From: Phymatolithon calcareum
Taxonomy: Eukaryota > Rhodophyta > Florideophyceae > Hapalidiales
Direction: 5' to 3'
Length of the DNA: 64,000 bases
Assembly: GCA_977006965.1 (NCBI GenBank)
Contig: OZ345363.1
Location: forward strand, 2,046,001 to 2,110,000
The notes beneath the pieces are model-generated. The model did no database searches and was not told where the DNA came from. It saw only the letters and a program-made list of their open reading frames with translations. Positions 40,111-50,430 of the stretch are shown one piece after another; position 1 is the first letter of the stretch, and every line of letters starts with the position of its first letter. Made by a program: the position numbers and the translations under genes.

Positions 40111-40745
40111 CATGCTTTAGACAATTTAAATAGGAAGCGTCTCCGTATAGACCAAGAAACAAGAACTCTCGATGCTTGATACCTGAAAAAACTTCACACG
40201 TGTTAAGTCCTTCCTCCTTCTTTTCGACACCTTCCCCGCTACTTCAAGACAAGCACGGAATGAAGCTTCATGGCATAGAATCTGTAGAAGGGGAGCAAAT
40301 GAAAGTGTTTTTCGATATCGTCGGGAGCTTCTATCTTAAGAAAATGCTTATCAAGCCGCGAATGCCGGTAGTTTCAGCACCATTTATGCAGTTCAGGAAA
40401 CGGATGTATGCGAGCTACGTGTTCTGTGAAAAGAAACAAAGCTTCAAGTCAGCGTTCGCAATATGGACTTGAGACCGGATTGCAAAGTCATCGCTACGGC
40501 TAGAAGGGATGAAAATGTCTGTTTGGAGCGGGAAACGAACACCGGCATCGCTTTTCGCCCTTTAGAATCGATCTGCTGAAGACCGGTCCGTGCAGACCGT
40601 AGGTTTCTCACCGGATTCGATATAGCTTGGAACTGGTTAATCAGACATTGAGATTGCCCAGTGGAACGTTTTTCAGTCTCAGGGAGCGAATCAGTAAATT
40701 TAATACCAGTCCTTGCCCTCATCCAGAAGCATCACTGAAACAGAC

Positions 40746-41200
40746 TGTGGGGTTCTTAAACGCACAAGTTCGCACACTGGCTGTGGTCGGGTTGTTCCCT
40801 GGCCAAACGACGAGGGCGGCGCTTCGCGGCGTCCTTTATCGAAAAAGAATTGGATCAAGAATGACTTGGCAATATGAGAAAAGGATCAATGGAAGAATCT
40901 GGAAGCCGCGAAGCGGCTTCGTAGCCCGCCGCAGACGCCACTGTAAATCTTACAGTGTAAGCACATGTAATCTGTAAGCCATGTAAAGCGTCTGTAAGCT
41001 ATAAGCAGCGGTTCTAGAGTTTGCCCTTGGTGATCCTTCATGGTGTAAGTACGCATCGAAACCTTCGGTACTGTAATAACTATAATGCTATCTGTAAGGG
41101 CTTGTTGTAAATGCAAGCTGTAATGACAATTTGAAGGGAGCTAGCCTTATAGGAAATGGAGGGTATGATAGTGGTGTTGGACGCCGCATAGACAAACGTC
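40746..41200. repeat. Dispersed repeat R2, copy 2 (TGTAA-rich)
   Basis: Aligns with 24757-25180. Eleven TGTAA words lie between 40940 and 41121. The minus strand at 41147-41419 has an open frame (R-L-A-I-K-R-A-K-R-E-S-T-F-Q-I) that runs into the repeat, as the ORF1 tail does at copy 1. In this copy the core of one palindrome is flipped (GCCGCGAAGCGGC at 40905-40917, against GCCGCTTCGCGGC in copy 1). Confidence 0.8.
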
Positions 41201-41419
41201 TGATATTCGATTGTACTGCCCGATCAGTAAGCACAGTCGTCGGCAGAGTATGAAATCTGAGCGCTGAATTTTATACACATTACTATCGCTAAAAACGACC
41301 TCCATTGTGCTCTGGTTCAGATTTAAAATTTGAAACGTTGATTCGCGCTTGGCTCTCTTGATCGCCAATCTTGCACGCATATATGCCCTCCAACTGCAAC
41401 TCAAAAACGAATATGTCAT

Positions 41420-42373
41420 TTACCAGCACCACCACTTCACCTCTCTTGTACTACCGACGAAGTTCATCTCCATCATCACTCGACACAATATCTTCTTTTT
41501 TCAAATCAGTTTCTGACTGCCATTTTGTCAACTTACTCCAGAACAATCGTTTTCTGCTTCAACTATTTTCCATGACGTTTTCATTCCTCTCATCACAATT
41601 CCTAATAGCGTCAGCAAGAGGCTTCGAAACTTTATCAAAAGTGATCTTTCCTTCCCTGTTCCCTCTCCCTTACGGCTCTCCCAATGCGATGCAAATGTGT
41701 TTGTTGGTTATTCATACTGGTTCGTGTTGAGAGTAGTTATGTTTAAGGACGACTTATGTTTAGATTTTACTTTTTACAGATATTGTGATACATACGATAT
41801 ATATATGGCAGCCATGTGGAAGTTTGTGATTGATCACAGTTGTCCAATAGGAATCGTGCTCGCATATTTTAATGAACCAAGTTCTGAAAAGGAGATAGTT
41901 GATCGGATTTCTTCAGAATGGGCCAGTAAATGAAATGCTAAAAAATAGCTGTACGTACAAAAAATCTTATATTTTTATTTTTACAATATTGAAAATTTTA
42001 AATATGCACGTTACGGAACTTCTAAACACGTTGATGATTGTGATTTACAGGTAAAGTTATTTTTTGATTTAGCCATCACAGCGGGAGGGACTATTGATGT
42101 CTCCGATGCCGCAACATTACAGCTACTTGAAGATATATTTTTAAAGTATTGGCGTTTCAAATATAACATGTGGAAGTCTTAGTGCACAAAAGATGAGCAT
42201 GAAAGCAATTCAACATGACAACAACGTGTCTGATTATTTGTTACATCATTTCTCCCTCTGTTGATTTTTTGATGCTCCCGAAAATCTCCTATTCCGGAAA
42301 ATTTCAAAACAAAAGTTGCAGAATACGATTTCACAATGCATGGTTGAATTTGTAGAAATGATAGTATTTTTCC
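41420..42373. other. Gene-free part of the spacer
   Basis: A/T-rich. A frame at 41697-41933 reads W-K-F-V-I-D-H-S-C-P-I-G-I-V-L-A-Y-F-N-E-P-S-S-E but has no recognised family. The TATATATA and CATACGATATATATATGG runs are simple sequence. Confidence 0.3.
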
Positions 42374-42387
42374 TATCATATTGATGA

Positions 42388-44521
42388 AGAAGAAGAGAGG
42401 AAGAATTTTATTTAAAAGTTACCAATGCATCTGCTGACGGCGACTTTCCAAGTGCCAAGAGGTTTTGGCTGGATTCTGTCTATGGAAGAGTCTCTTTTCT
42501 TGTTGGTGTCACACGATTCAGTGCACTACAAAAAAGCCACCTCTGGTCCCCTTCGGGACCTCGAGGGGGAAAATTTCTCCCCTGTCCTGTGGCACGCTGC
42601 GATTTCAGGTTGCAGGCATTCCTTACTTTTCCACAGTCTGGAACATGTTTAGGCGCTCGTCGAGTGCTCGCTTAGTCCAGGACCTGTCCTCTTTGGAGAG
42701 TCTCTCCTTGGAGAGGCAGTTTATCGCGTCTTCGATGGCATCTTTCCCACATTGGACAGTGAACTCGATAAGGTGGAGGTGCTTATTGGAGGGAATATTC
42801 CAAATGACAATTTGATGGCAAGTGCGCTATGTCTTCTTGAGCTGAAGAGAAGGTGCGGGGGTAACGACACTTTCGCGTGCGGTATAGGTCGTTTTTCCGA
42901 CTTTTCCACATCCTCCGCTGCCTTCAGTATCTTGTTTCTTTGGTATTTCTTGATGTTTCTCTTAGCTGTTGTTTCGTTTGCAGTTTCGCACAGGAAGCCA
43001 TTCACTCTCGCGTGGAAAATATCTCTTTCCGCTTCTAAACGTTCCTTTCTTTCTTTCTTTACTGCGGGATTTGTCGAAGCTGATGGAACAACTCCGCATC
43101 CTTACGGCTCTAGTAGACCTTAACAGATACGAGTGGTACTTGATGTCACAACACCTTTCCAAGCTGCACAAGGTGCAGAACATGGTCCAGCTTAATATCC
43201 ATATCGCTACGCAGCCAATCTTCATTCGCCGTCCTTCAAAGGGATGCCCCGGTTGGAAACCATTTAGGACGTTCACGGCAGCTAATCATCTCTCTGCCTT
43301 CTTTCATTTCCTTCTGTCTTCTCTCCCAGCTTCCTTGAGCGTTGCGGCACACCACACAGGGCGGAATCCATGTGCTACCATACTACCAGAAGGTGATAGT
43401 CTTCTCCCATGGGGAGGCCGGAGCGCATCTCTTGTCATTTCAAAAAACCCTGTAATGTAGCGGGGAAAAATTCCAGACTGAACTCTTGGCTCTTTTCTGT
43501 GACGTACAGGTGCACGGGTAGCCGGACCGGTTATCATAACCGGCCTGTATCAAATCCACTTAAATTTGCAAGATTTCTTGGAAATCCAGCGACGTCGGGA
43601 ATGGGTCTGGCATTTCGAGCGTGGCAAGTTTTTGATTTGTCGAATCCCAGGGGGGCGCGTTCGCGATAGCACCAGCCATTTCCGACGGAATTACCGTCAG
43701 AAGAATCGCGTTGCGCAGCATTACTGCTGCGGCCACTTTCGCCGATGCGTGCACGGGCGCCCGCGCTGGAATCCTGTCTTTTGTCGCTTGTGGTCCGTTC
43801 GGTCCGGTCAGGCCCTCCAAAACCGCCTAATCGTTCCTTGTTCGCGATCTCTGTTGTTGGACTAGATATCAGTGCATCGCGTCTTCTTATCAATTTATGC
43901 ACAAAGCGTCTTGCGCGGACGTCTCTTCTTCCCTTTCGTTGGAGAATGCGACACATGGCCCTGCACCTTTCCAAGCTTCTTTTTCCTAGTTTCCCAAGGA
44001 TTTGCCCGGAGAACATAGATTCAACTTTCCTGACTTCCGAGACTACCTTCGCGGTCCAAGGTGTGAGATGTATAGCATATACCCATCTTGACTGCACAAG
44101 AGATTTGTACAGCCTAATCGCCCTCGCGGGGTGGACACCATTAGTAAACACACACAGCCGCCGGAGATACCGAAGCACATTTTTGGATTTCTTGATCCTG
44201 TCTGTCAGTTTGGTGTCTGAAACTCCCTGCTCCGTTAGTGTTACCCCGAGGTATTTTACCTCCCGAAGAGTCTTCAGCCGCCGTCCCGAGAGCCGGAAGC
44301 TATGACCTGCCGTATCCTTCGTCCAAAGAATTACGCTTTTCACGGTGTTCCTCACCATACCATTTCTATGCGCCCACTCCGCGGCTAGATCTAGGATTCT
44401 TTGGAGGCCTTCACTGATTTTGCGGACAATTTCGCGTCGTCTGCGAAAATTTTGCAGTGCTCGCTTGTGACATTCTCTGGAATGGAGTCTAGAGCAACGG
44501 CAAACGGGTCAATGAAGATAT
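42388..44521 (-). mobile_element. LINE-C with full 3' tail and 14-bp target duplication (right arm)
   Basis: The direct repeat TATCATATTGATGA lies at 42374-42387 and 44522-44535. On the minus strand the element starts in the reverse transcriptase and ends with AACTTTTAAATAAAA and a CTT-rich tail at 42388-42420. Both ends are therefore defined: this is an intact 5'-truncated insertion of 2,134 bp. Confidence 0.9.
43850..44490 (-). pseudogene. LINE-C reverse transcriptase C-terminal part (right arm)
   Basis: Same translation as 33760-34400, including A-D-D and the Y-L-G-V-T segment, with the same frameshift. Confidence 0.75.
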
Positions 44522-45676
44522 TATCATATTGATGATAAAAACATCATCAAGCTAATTTCTTCCTCTTCTAGCGTTGACAGCATTTGAATAGCTTTAGTTC
44601 GAAAAATAGAGGAATAGCATTCTCTCGAGTGAAAGAAAATCCATCAAATAGATTCTAGTAGAGTCAATTTCCATAAACAAGAATAATAATAATAATTATG
44701 GAAAGTCTACTGCCCAATTGTTGTACAGTACAAACGCCATTTGTACTGCACCATGGCAATTTGTGAGTTTACAGTACAGCATCACTGTTCCTCACACTGA
44801 AGCAAGTCCTTCGTTTCGTGCATATGTATTGGTTCTTGGTACTAGACCCACTTATTCAAACGAGTAGTAATCTTTTGGAAAAAGCAGCTCCCCTTTTTGA
44901 GTGAAAAAGAGGCTGTTAATGAAAATGTCAACACCAGAGTCTCGGAATAGGTGTAATGTACCGCTCATGCATGTGGAACATCCTTACAGCTAGGCCAAGT
45001 CCACTCTTTCCACTCGTTCCACAGGTGAACGACACCCAAGTGGATGTACACCTTCCACGCCTGGCTTAGCCTGTCCCATTTAGGGCAAGCCTTGATCCCT
45101 AGTCTGATTAGACTAGATCTCTAGCAGCAGCCATAAGAGCAGCCATCACTTCAGAGTAAAGCTCTCTGGAGGAAGCTATCGCACTCCACCTTTTCTTAAC
45201 TGAAACTCACCGCAATAGGGCAGTTTATTTGCAAATTACAGCTTTCCGTCGCGGATCATGTCAGGAAATACTCGCATGTTAAGCGAATTCTTTGATAGGA
45301 AGCTTCGGCTATCATTTTCTCTATTCCGGAGATGCCACAGGTTTTTCTTCCAGAGGCGGTGGCTATACGAGATGAGACCAATATCTAGTTGCCTACGGTA
45401 GTCAATAGGGGACTCTTAGTAAAAGAAGCAAATGCGCATGCGGGGTATAGAAAACACAGGGCCAGAGAGGAGATGGCACGACTTCCTACTGTATTATTTC
45501 ACCTCTTTGCGCTTTAGCGTCCCTTCAGCACAAACTTCCTACCAGCTGGTTGCGAAGAATGTAGCCCAAGTACAAAATTACGACTAAGATCTTGTCGCTT
45601 AGACCGCGGCTGATGCGTAGCGGGAGCGCGGTGTTGCAAAAATTGGAGATGAAAAAGCAATATTACAGATGCAGCT

Positions 45677-45774
45677 GCATAGGCACTAGATTTCAACTGA
45701 CGACACACTGCAAAGTAGCAACTGAGGAAGCCTTGTCCTTATACTCGTAGAACTGTGAAACTTCAATTGAATAA
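45677..45774 (+). mobile_element. 98-bp LINE-B 3' end insertion (right arm)
   Basis: Mirror of 32481-32578, flanked by the same 10-bp direct repeat on the opposite strand. Confidence 0.7.
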
Positions 45775-46330
45775 AGATGCAGCTACTGCTTTCCGTGCAC
45801 TTGTATCTCGGCGCATCTTGCCGGACCTGCATCAGGTACCCTCTCCGCGGCATGCAGTCCGATCGTGCGGCGCCAAATCCACACCTTGTGGTTTACTGAA
45901 CCGTTTGTCGAGATGCACTTTCCGCTGCTTCGGAATCGTGCTGAAGGCATCCTCGCCGCAAATCAAGCTTATAGCACCTAGCTTCTCGGCTATACAAGAT
46001 CTTCCACAAGAGCCAAATGCTGTCGATTAGAAACCAAAACGGCAGCATTGTCGATTTCAATACTCATTCTTATCATACCCGACTTGCGTGTCATGTACAC
46101 TTGCGCACATCTCTCATTTACAAACGTCACGCATGATATGAGAACGCACCCGGTTTTCGCGAACATTAGTCTACTAAGTCGCCTGCCTATCTGTCGCACC
46201 CTAAGGAACATATCACTCGCAACGTGGAACTATGAAAACTAGAAATCAAAACCAAGGCGGTCATGAAGTATAGAGGCACACTCACTATTCAGGGTGCGAG
46301 CAGTGAACAAAATCAAGGACTGCCTCCATG

Positions 46331-46613
46331 CTAATCCAAGATCTCGATGATCCAAAAATATATCATATTTTCCGGCTGGTTCAGCTGTCCGATTACATTC
46401 CTCTCAGAGCCGGGCAAAAACATTTCATTGTTGTGAAATATGACCTCAGACACGTCTCTTGGTTTCCGAATCTGTATCAATCGCATAGATGGAATCAACG
46501 GTGCTCGATTCGTCTCGCAAAGCTTACACACTCGTACTATTCCAGTTTCTTTGCTGGCATTAAAGATAATAGTCGGGATTCCGACTATCGAATCAAAACC
46601 CCTTTTCCCTTTC
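46331..46613 (-). CDS. Possible 3' exon (right-arm copy)
   Basis: Mirror of 31642-31924 with the same translation; the same doubts apply. Confidence 0.22.
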
Positions 46614-47070
46614 CTGCAGTACTAATGCTCGATGCCACAGAGCTTTCATTTTACCCTGTTTTGTTCACGGCTTCTTGCACGTAGGACCGCACATGTCAGA
46701 CTTCTGCATAAAGTCACCGTAACTGCTACAGACCTTTTGTATCCATTCTATGTCAGCGCAAGTTTTCACTGTGAAGTATCGAGTTAAACAGAGCTTAACG
46801 GATGATTACGGAGAGAAACACAATGTCACCGCTCTGAACTGTTTCCACACAGGAATTTCGACGATGAGCGTTGCATGCGAGATCTCCCGATGTCGGACAC
46901 TAGCACCAATACCTTGACAGAAAACAGCTCCAATTCGAAATATCTGACAAATGAAAAGGTAAAGCAGGTTCACAAAAAAGCTTGGGCCGCCGGATTCGCT
47001 TGCAGAATTTCAATAAAAGCCAGGATATCTAGCATAGCGTGATAACCCTAGCAAGCGACACACACTTTCC

Positions 47071-47080
47071 CTATTTAACC
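47071..47080 (+). promoter_or_regulatory. TATA-like box of the right-arm secreted-protein gene
   Basis: CTATTTAACC ends 56 bases before the ATG at 47137; exact mirror of 31175-31184. Confidence 0.4.
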
Positions 47081-47136
47081 CGGAGAATAGCCTGCATCTG
47101 AACAGAACTTCAGACAAGTCGCCATACACGACCAAC

Positions 47137-47490
47137 ATGGCTCGAGTCGCAATTCTTCTCATCTTGACCTCCCTCTTGGGCTGCCTGTATCTGACTACCG
47201 CTTCTGCGGTTTCTGCAAATGCCGCGAGCCCCAAAGAAGATACGCCTGATGTCTCTCCGATAAGCCCCTTGAACGCCGCCGTGAGGCACAGGGCACGCCA
47301 CAACCGGCGCTACTGGAAGCATTCGTACCACTGGAAACCGTATCACCGGAAACGGCATTGGAAGCCATATTATAGGCGCCCGCATCATAGACGTCGAAGG
47401 TACAAGAACAGGAGGTACTGGAAACGGCGACACCGTAGGTACTGGCGCCACCGGAGAGGTCGCGACAGGGATGATGATGATGATGATTAA
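47137..47490 (+). CDS. Secreted Arg/His/Lys/Tyr/Trp-rich protein, 117 aa (right-arm copy)
   Basis: The encoded protein is identical in every residue to that at 30765-31118: signal peptide, acidic propiece, basic aromatic domain and six-aspartate tail. Because this arm appears to be the parent, this is the likely original gene. At least 1.2 kb on each side of the coding region is duplicated too, so both copies should share promoter and 3' signals. Confidence 0.7.
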   Translation: MARVAILLILTSLLGCLYLTTASAVSANAASPKEDTPDVSPISPLNAAVRHRARHNRRYWKHSYHWKPYHRKRHWKPYYRRPHHRRRRYKNRRYWKRRHRRYWRHRRGRDRDDDDDD

Positions 47491-47601
47491 TATTTCATGA
47501 CCTATTTGCTTGGTCTGTGGAAAATAGCGCTATGGGACTCACCGCCCAATATTTCGCTTGCTGTTAGAAGTCAGGGCTTCCTTCTTTGTGCGTGCTGCAT
47601 G

Positions 47602-47654
47602 AATAAATATAGTGCTATCGGGGGCTTCTCTTGTATGTCCGCTGCATGAATAAA
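47602..47654 (+). promoter_or_regulatory. Two polyadenylation signals of the right-arm secreted-protein gene
   Basis: AATAAA at 47602-47607 and 47649-47654, each within GCTGCATGAATAAA, after the stop at 47490. Confidence 0.6.
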
Positions 47655-48411
47655 GAGAATCGTTTTTCAATACATTCGTCCGCTTTTAATTATGAGTTTA
47701 ACTATTCTCGTCCATACATGAAGTCCAGATGGTGATGTACCGTGAGATGAAGATTGTTGTGCTTCTCCTCTTCATCGCGGGGAAATGATAAAAATGAAGC
47801 CTTGAGTGTTATCAAAGTACTGTAGTTTATTGTAAAGGTGGCTGTCTACCCAACTGGAGATTAAATGGCACCTTGGTTTCTACTCATGTTTCCTATCTTT
47901 CATTCATTGAGCTTACTCTGTGTGGTTCAGGATTATGTTAATCGCTCGGGTACTCTTCTTTCTTCGCCGCTTGTCCACACCGGATTAGCATTATAATCTT
48001 CATCGTGGATGTACACCATTTCCCCAGGCGTCCGAACTTTTCAACCAGTTACGATGGATTCCGTGGGAATCTTTTCAGGAACCATTGCGCGCATAGGCTC
48101 CTTGAGTGTTATCGAAAGAACAATTCTGATAAACTACTATTTTATTAGAACTGCTCTTTCGAATATAATTAGGAAGTTGTGAACTTAGTTTTTTTCTACA
48201 AGGAAGCAATTTGTGCTGTTTCTACCTGGGCTTTTAAGAATTACCGTGAAGTGATACGTTGTCATAGAAACCTGCACCTGTTGTGGTCTGATGGAGTCGT
48301 TGTAGAGTGAAGGATATGTGTCGTCATGCATCGTAGCATGCTTTGCGTTTTAGAACAGTGTTCTGTTCACAGACTGTGGCCGTGTTAACGAGAACAGAGA
48401 AATTTCGGAAA

Positions 48412-48700
48412 CTAGTAACCTCCACATCGGTTCCCGATACCGGGCAAATCCCACAGAAGATTATCTACCTTTAATCTAGGACCCTCCCAGTCAGCTTTAG
48501 GCTGGGTCGGAGGAAAAATTCGAAACGAGAGACAGCTCATGCGATCTCTTTGCGTTCCATGAAGATGGCAATATGGGCACTGTTGGTTTGTGGCAGAAGG
48601 TCGGGCTGACTTCCGCAATGGGGTGGAAGGGATTGTAATTTCGGTCTACCCCACCAATACTGTGGGATTGGCTTTATCGTTAAGATCCGTTCGACTCATA
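48412..48700 (-). pseudogene. Right-arm copy of the zinc-motif ORF, with a premature stop
   Basis: Identical to the left-arm ORF except for three substitutions. One, at 48648, turns the glutamine codon of V-G-Q-T into TAG, cutting the frame about 17 codons after the ATG. Confidence 0.45.
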
Positions 48701-48713
48701 GCAGAAGAAATAC

Positions 48714-48865
48714 TAAAGGGACTGCCGCTCAGTCCAAAACACGGTTTAATAGCGAACCTAACCAAGCCTTCATCAAACCGACCTTTAACTGGGGCGAAGA
48801 TTCGAGCGTGAACCTGAATGTCATCAATGGCTGTAACGGATGGTACACTTTTGAGAGGATAGATA
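48714..48865. other. Right flank of the inverted duplication
   Basis: Unrelated to the left flank. Nothing recognised. Confidence 0.4.
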
Positions 48866-48869
48866 ACTA

Positions 48870-49140
48870 GTTTTTCTAAAACCTACCAAAGCATCATCTG
48901 ACGCTTGGGGCAACCTCTCGTTTGCCGCAGAAACTTGGCTTGGTTCTGTCGGATGAAGAGTTTCTTATTGTGGTTGCTTCATGGTTCAGTGGTTTGAAAA
49001 ACCTACTTCTGCTTCTGGTACCCTGAGCGACCTCGAGGAGCAATTTTGCCCACGCTTTTTGAGCAGCGTTTTTCGAATTTCCCAAATCATACGAATATAT
49101 GGCCGATGCTTCCTTGATTCCTTCTAACATTTCGGCAGCT
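48870..49140 (-). repeat. LINE-C- and LINE-B-like 3' end fragments
   Basis: In reverse complement 48870-49060 shows the LINE-C end (CTGACGCTTGGGGCAAC and ACCTCGAGGAG), and 49060-49140 a LINE-B-like end (CATACGAATATATGG then GATGCTTCC). Confidence 0.5.
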
Positions 49141-49249
49141 TATGTCTGAAGTTTAGTCTTCTGGTGAGGCTCCAACCATACGCTGCCATTGCTCCATCAC
49201 AGGCAATAATCATTTTACATACTTCGAAATGTATAATTGGTACAGAGAT

Positions 49250-49445
49250 CAGTAGATTGGTCGAGTCCAAGCACCAACAATCCCGTAGAGGACTGAGATA
49301 AGACTACTTTGAGTCCAGAGTTTTCCCGTTCGCCATACTGGTGGATTTTTCGTGAGCTGCACAAAGGTAGGTGGCATCAGATGAAGCCTTGCCCATATCT
49401 GCGGAGGTCTGTGAGGCTTTTAAATAAACTTGAAAGGAAAAAAAG
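49250..49445 (+). repeat. LINE-B 3' end fragment
   Basis: Close inverted match to 5600-5790: GTCGAGTCCAAGCACCAACAATCCCGTAGAGGACTGAGAT, or close variants of it, then GCCTTGCCCATATCT and GGCTTTTAAATAAA with an A-rich tail. Confidence 0.75.
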
Positions 49446-49454
49446 GATATGACC

Positions 49455-49800
49455 TGAAAGGAGACAAAATACCGGATACAGAGAAAGCGATTAACGATCT
49501 TTTGCTGTTCAGCAAGGCCATCATCGAGTGCATTGAAAACGAAGAAGGACTTCTTTGAAATCAAGATACGAGAAGATAAGTAGATGTCCCTCAGGACAAA
49601 AAGCCTAATAGCCGGAACACCAGCAGCGAACCCACAAGAACACCACATAGAAGGTAGGAAGATCTAGGTTCCAAACGTTCCCCACTGCCTATGGCAGGCG
49701 ATAGGTTTCAACGTTCTACAAACTGGAAGGTAGCAACTGAGGATGCCTTGCCCGTATATTCGTAAGACTGTGAGCCTTTTTAAGTTCATATTCTGCAGAC
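49455..49800 (+). repeat. LINE-B-related 3' end with C-terminal codons
   Basis: Starts with a frame reading A-I-N-D-L-L-L-F-S-K-A-I-I-E-C-I-E-N-E-E-G-L-L, the C-terminus of the LINE-B polyprotein (compare L-D-E-L-L-L-F-S-K-T at 5811-5900 on the minus strand). It then runs through AACACCAGCAGCGAACCCAC to GCCTTGCCCGTATATTCG. The same structure is at 55690-56030. Confidence 0.75.
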
Positions 49801-50344
49801 CTATCCTGCGCATGTTAAGTTCACATCGTTGCGCCCTATTTAATTTTAATTTAGAGGAACAAGCAAAGCATTCGAAAAGCCACTAGTCAAGGCTTTCGAA
49901 AAGTAGCATTACATAATGCTTTGAATAGCTGAAAATCTGGGCTGAGCAGAAATCATTGTGGAATGACTTCAAGAAAGCCACGAAGCTGCTGAATATTGAG
50001 ATTCTGGCTTGCATCACTGCGTTATCATTGTTTGCTGTAGACTCAGAAGTGCATTTTCCGTCCGATTGAAAATGAAAAAGCTTGATTTATTTGCAAACAG
50101 TATTCTTTAAAATCGTGTTCGGGAGACACTGAGCTGAGCTCTCGCCAACGCATCTGAGGTGCTCGGCGAATTTATTCGAGCTCTGGAGGAAGGGAAATCC
50201 GACAAGGAGTGGTGGGCTTTACGTATCTGAAAAAAGTGAGAAATTCAGAAGAATCGGAGGCGATTTGCCTTGCATGAAGCAATATATATCGACCACAAGG
50301 GCAATTAGACCAATGCCCGTCGTCCCAATGGTCCCTACTGGAAG

Positions 50345-50430
50345 CATTTTTTAACTCAAGTTTATTAAAAAGCCCCAATGTCTCTCGGAGATATGGGCAA
50401 GGCTTCCTAAGTTGCTACTGGAAGCCGCGT
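50345..50430 (-). repeat. LINE-B 3' end fragment
   Basis: Shows AAGCCCCAATGTCTC and GATATGGGCAAGGCTTCC in reverse complement, preceded by a T-rich tail. Confidence 0.6.

Larger units (their letters stand above)
42439..48713 (-). repeat. Right arm of the inverted duplication (inferred parent copy)
   Basis: This is the reverse complement of 29542-35816. Its LINE-C is complete to its tail and flanked by both copies of a 14-bp target duplication (42374-42387 and 44522-44535). The left arm has only the 5' copy. That makes this arm the older arrangement. Confidence 0.97.

Noticed and set aside
29542-48713. Terminal inverted repeats of one giant transposon
   Set aside because: The arms contain a host-type secreted-protein gene and older nested insertions, no transposase is recognised in the spacer, no target duplication was found at 29542/48713, and the inner ends fall inside a LINE. 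A segmental inverted duplication fits better.
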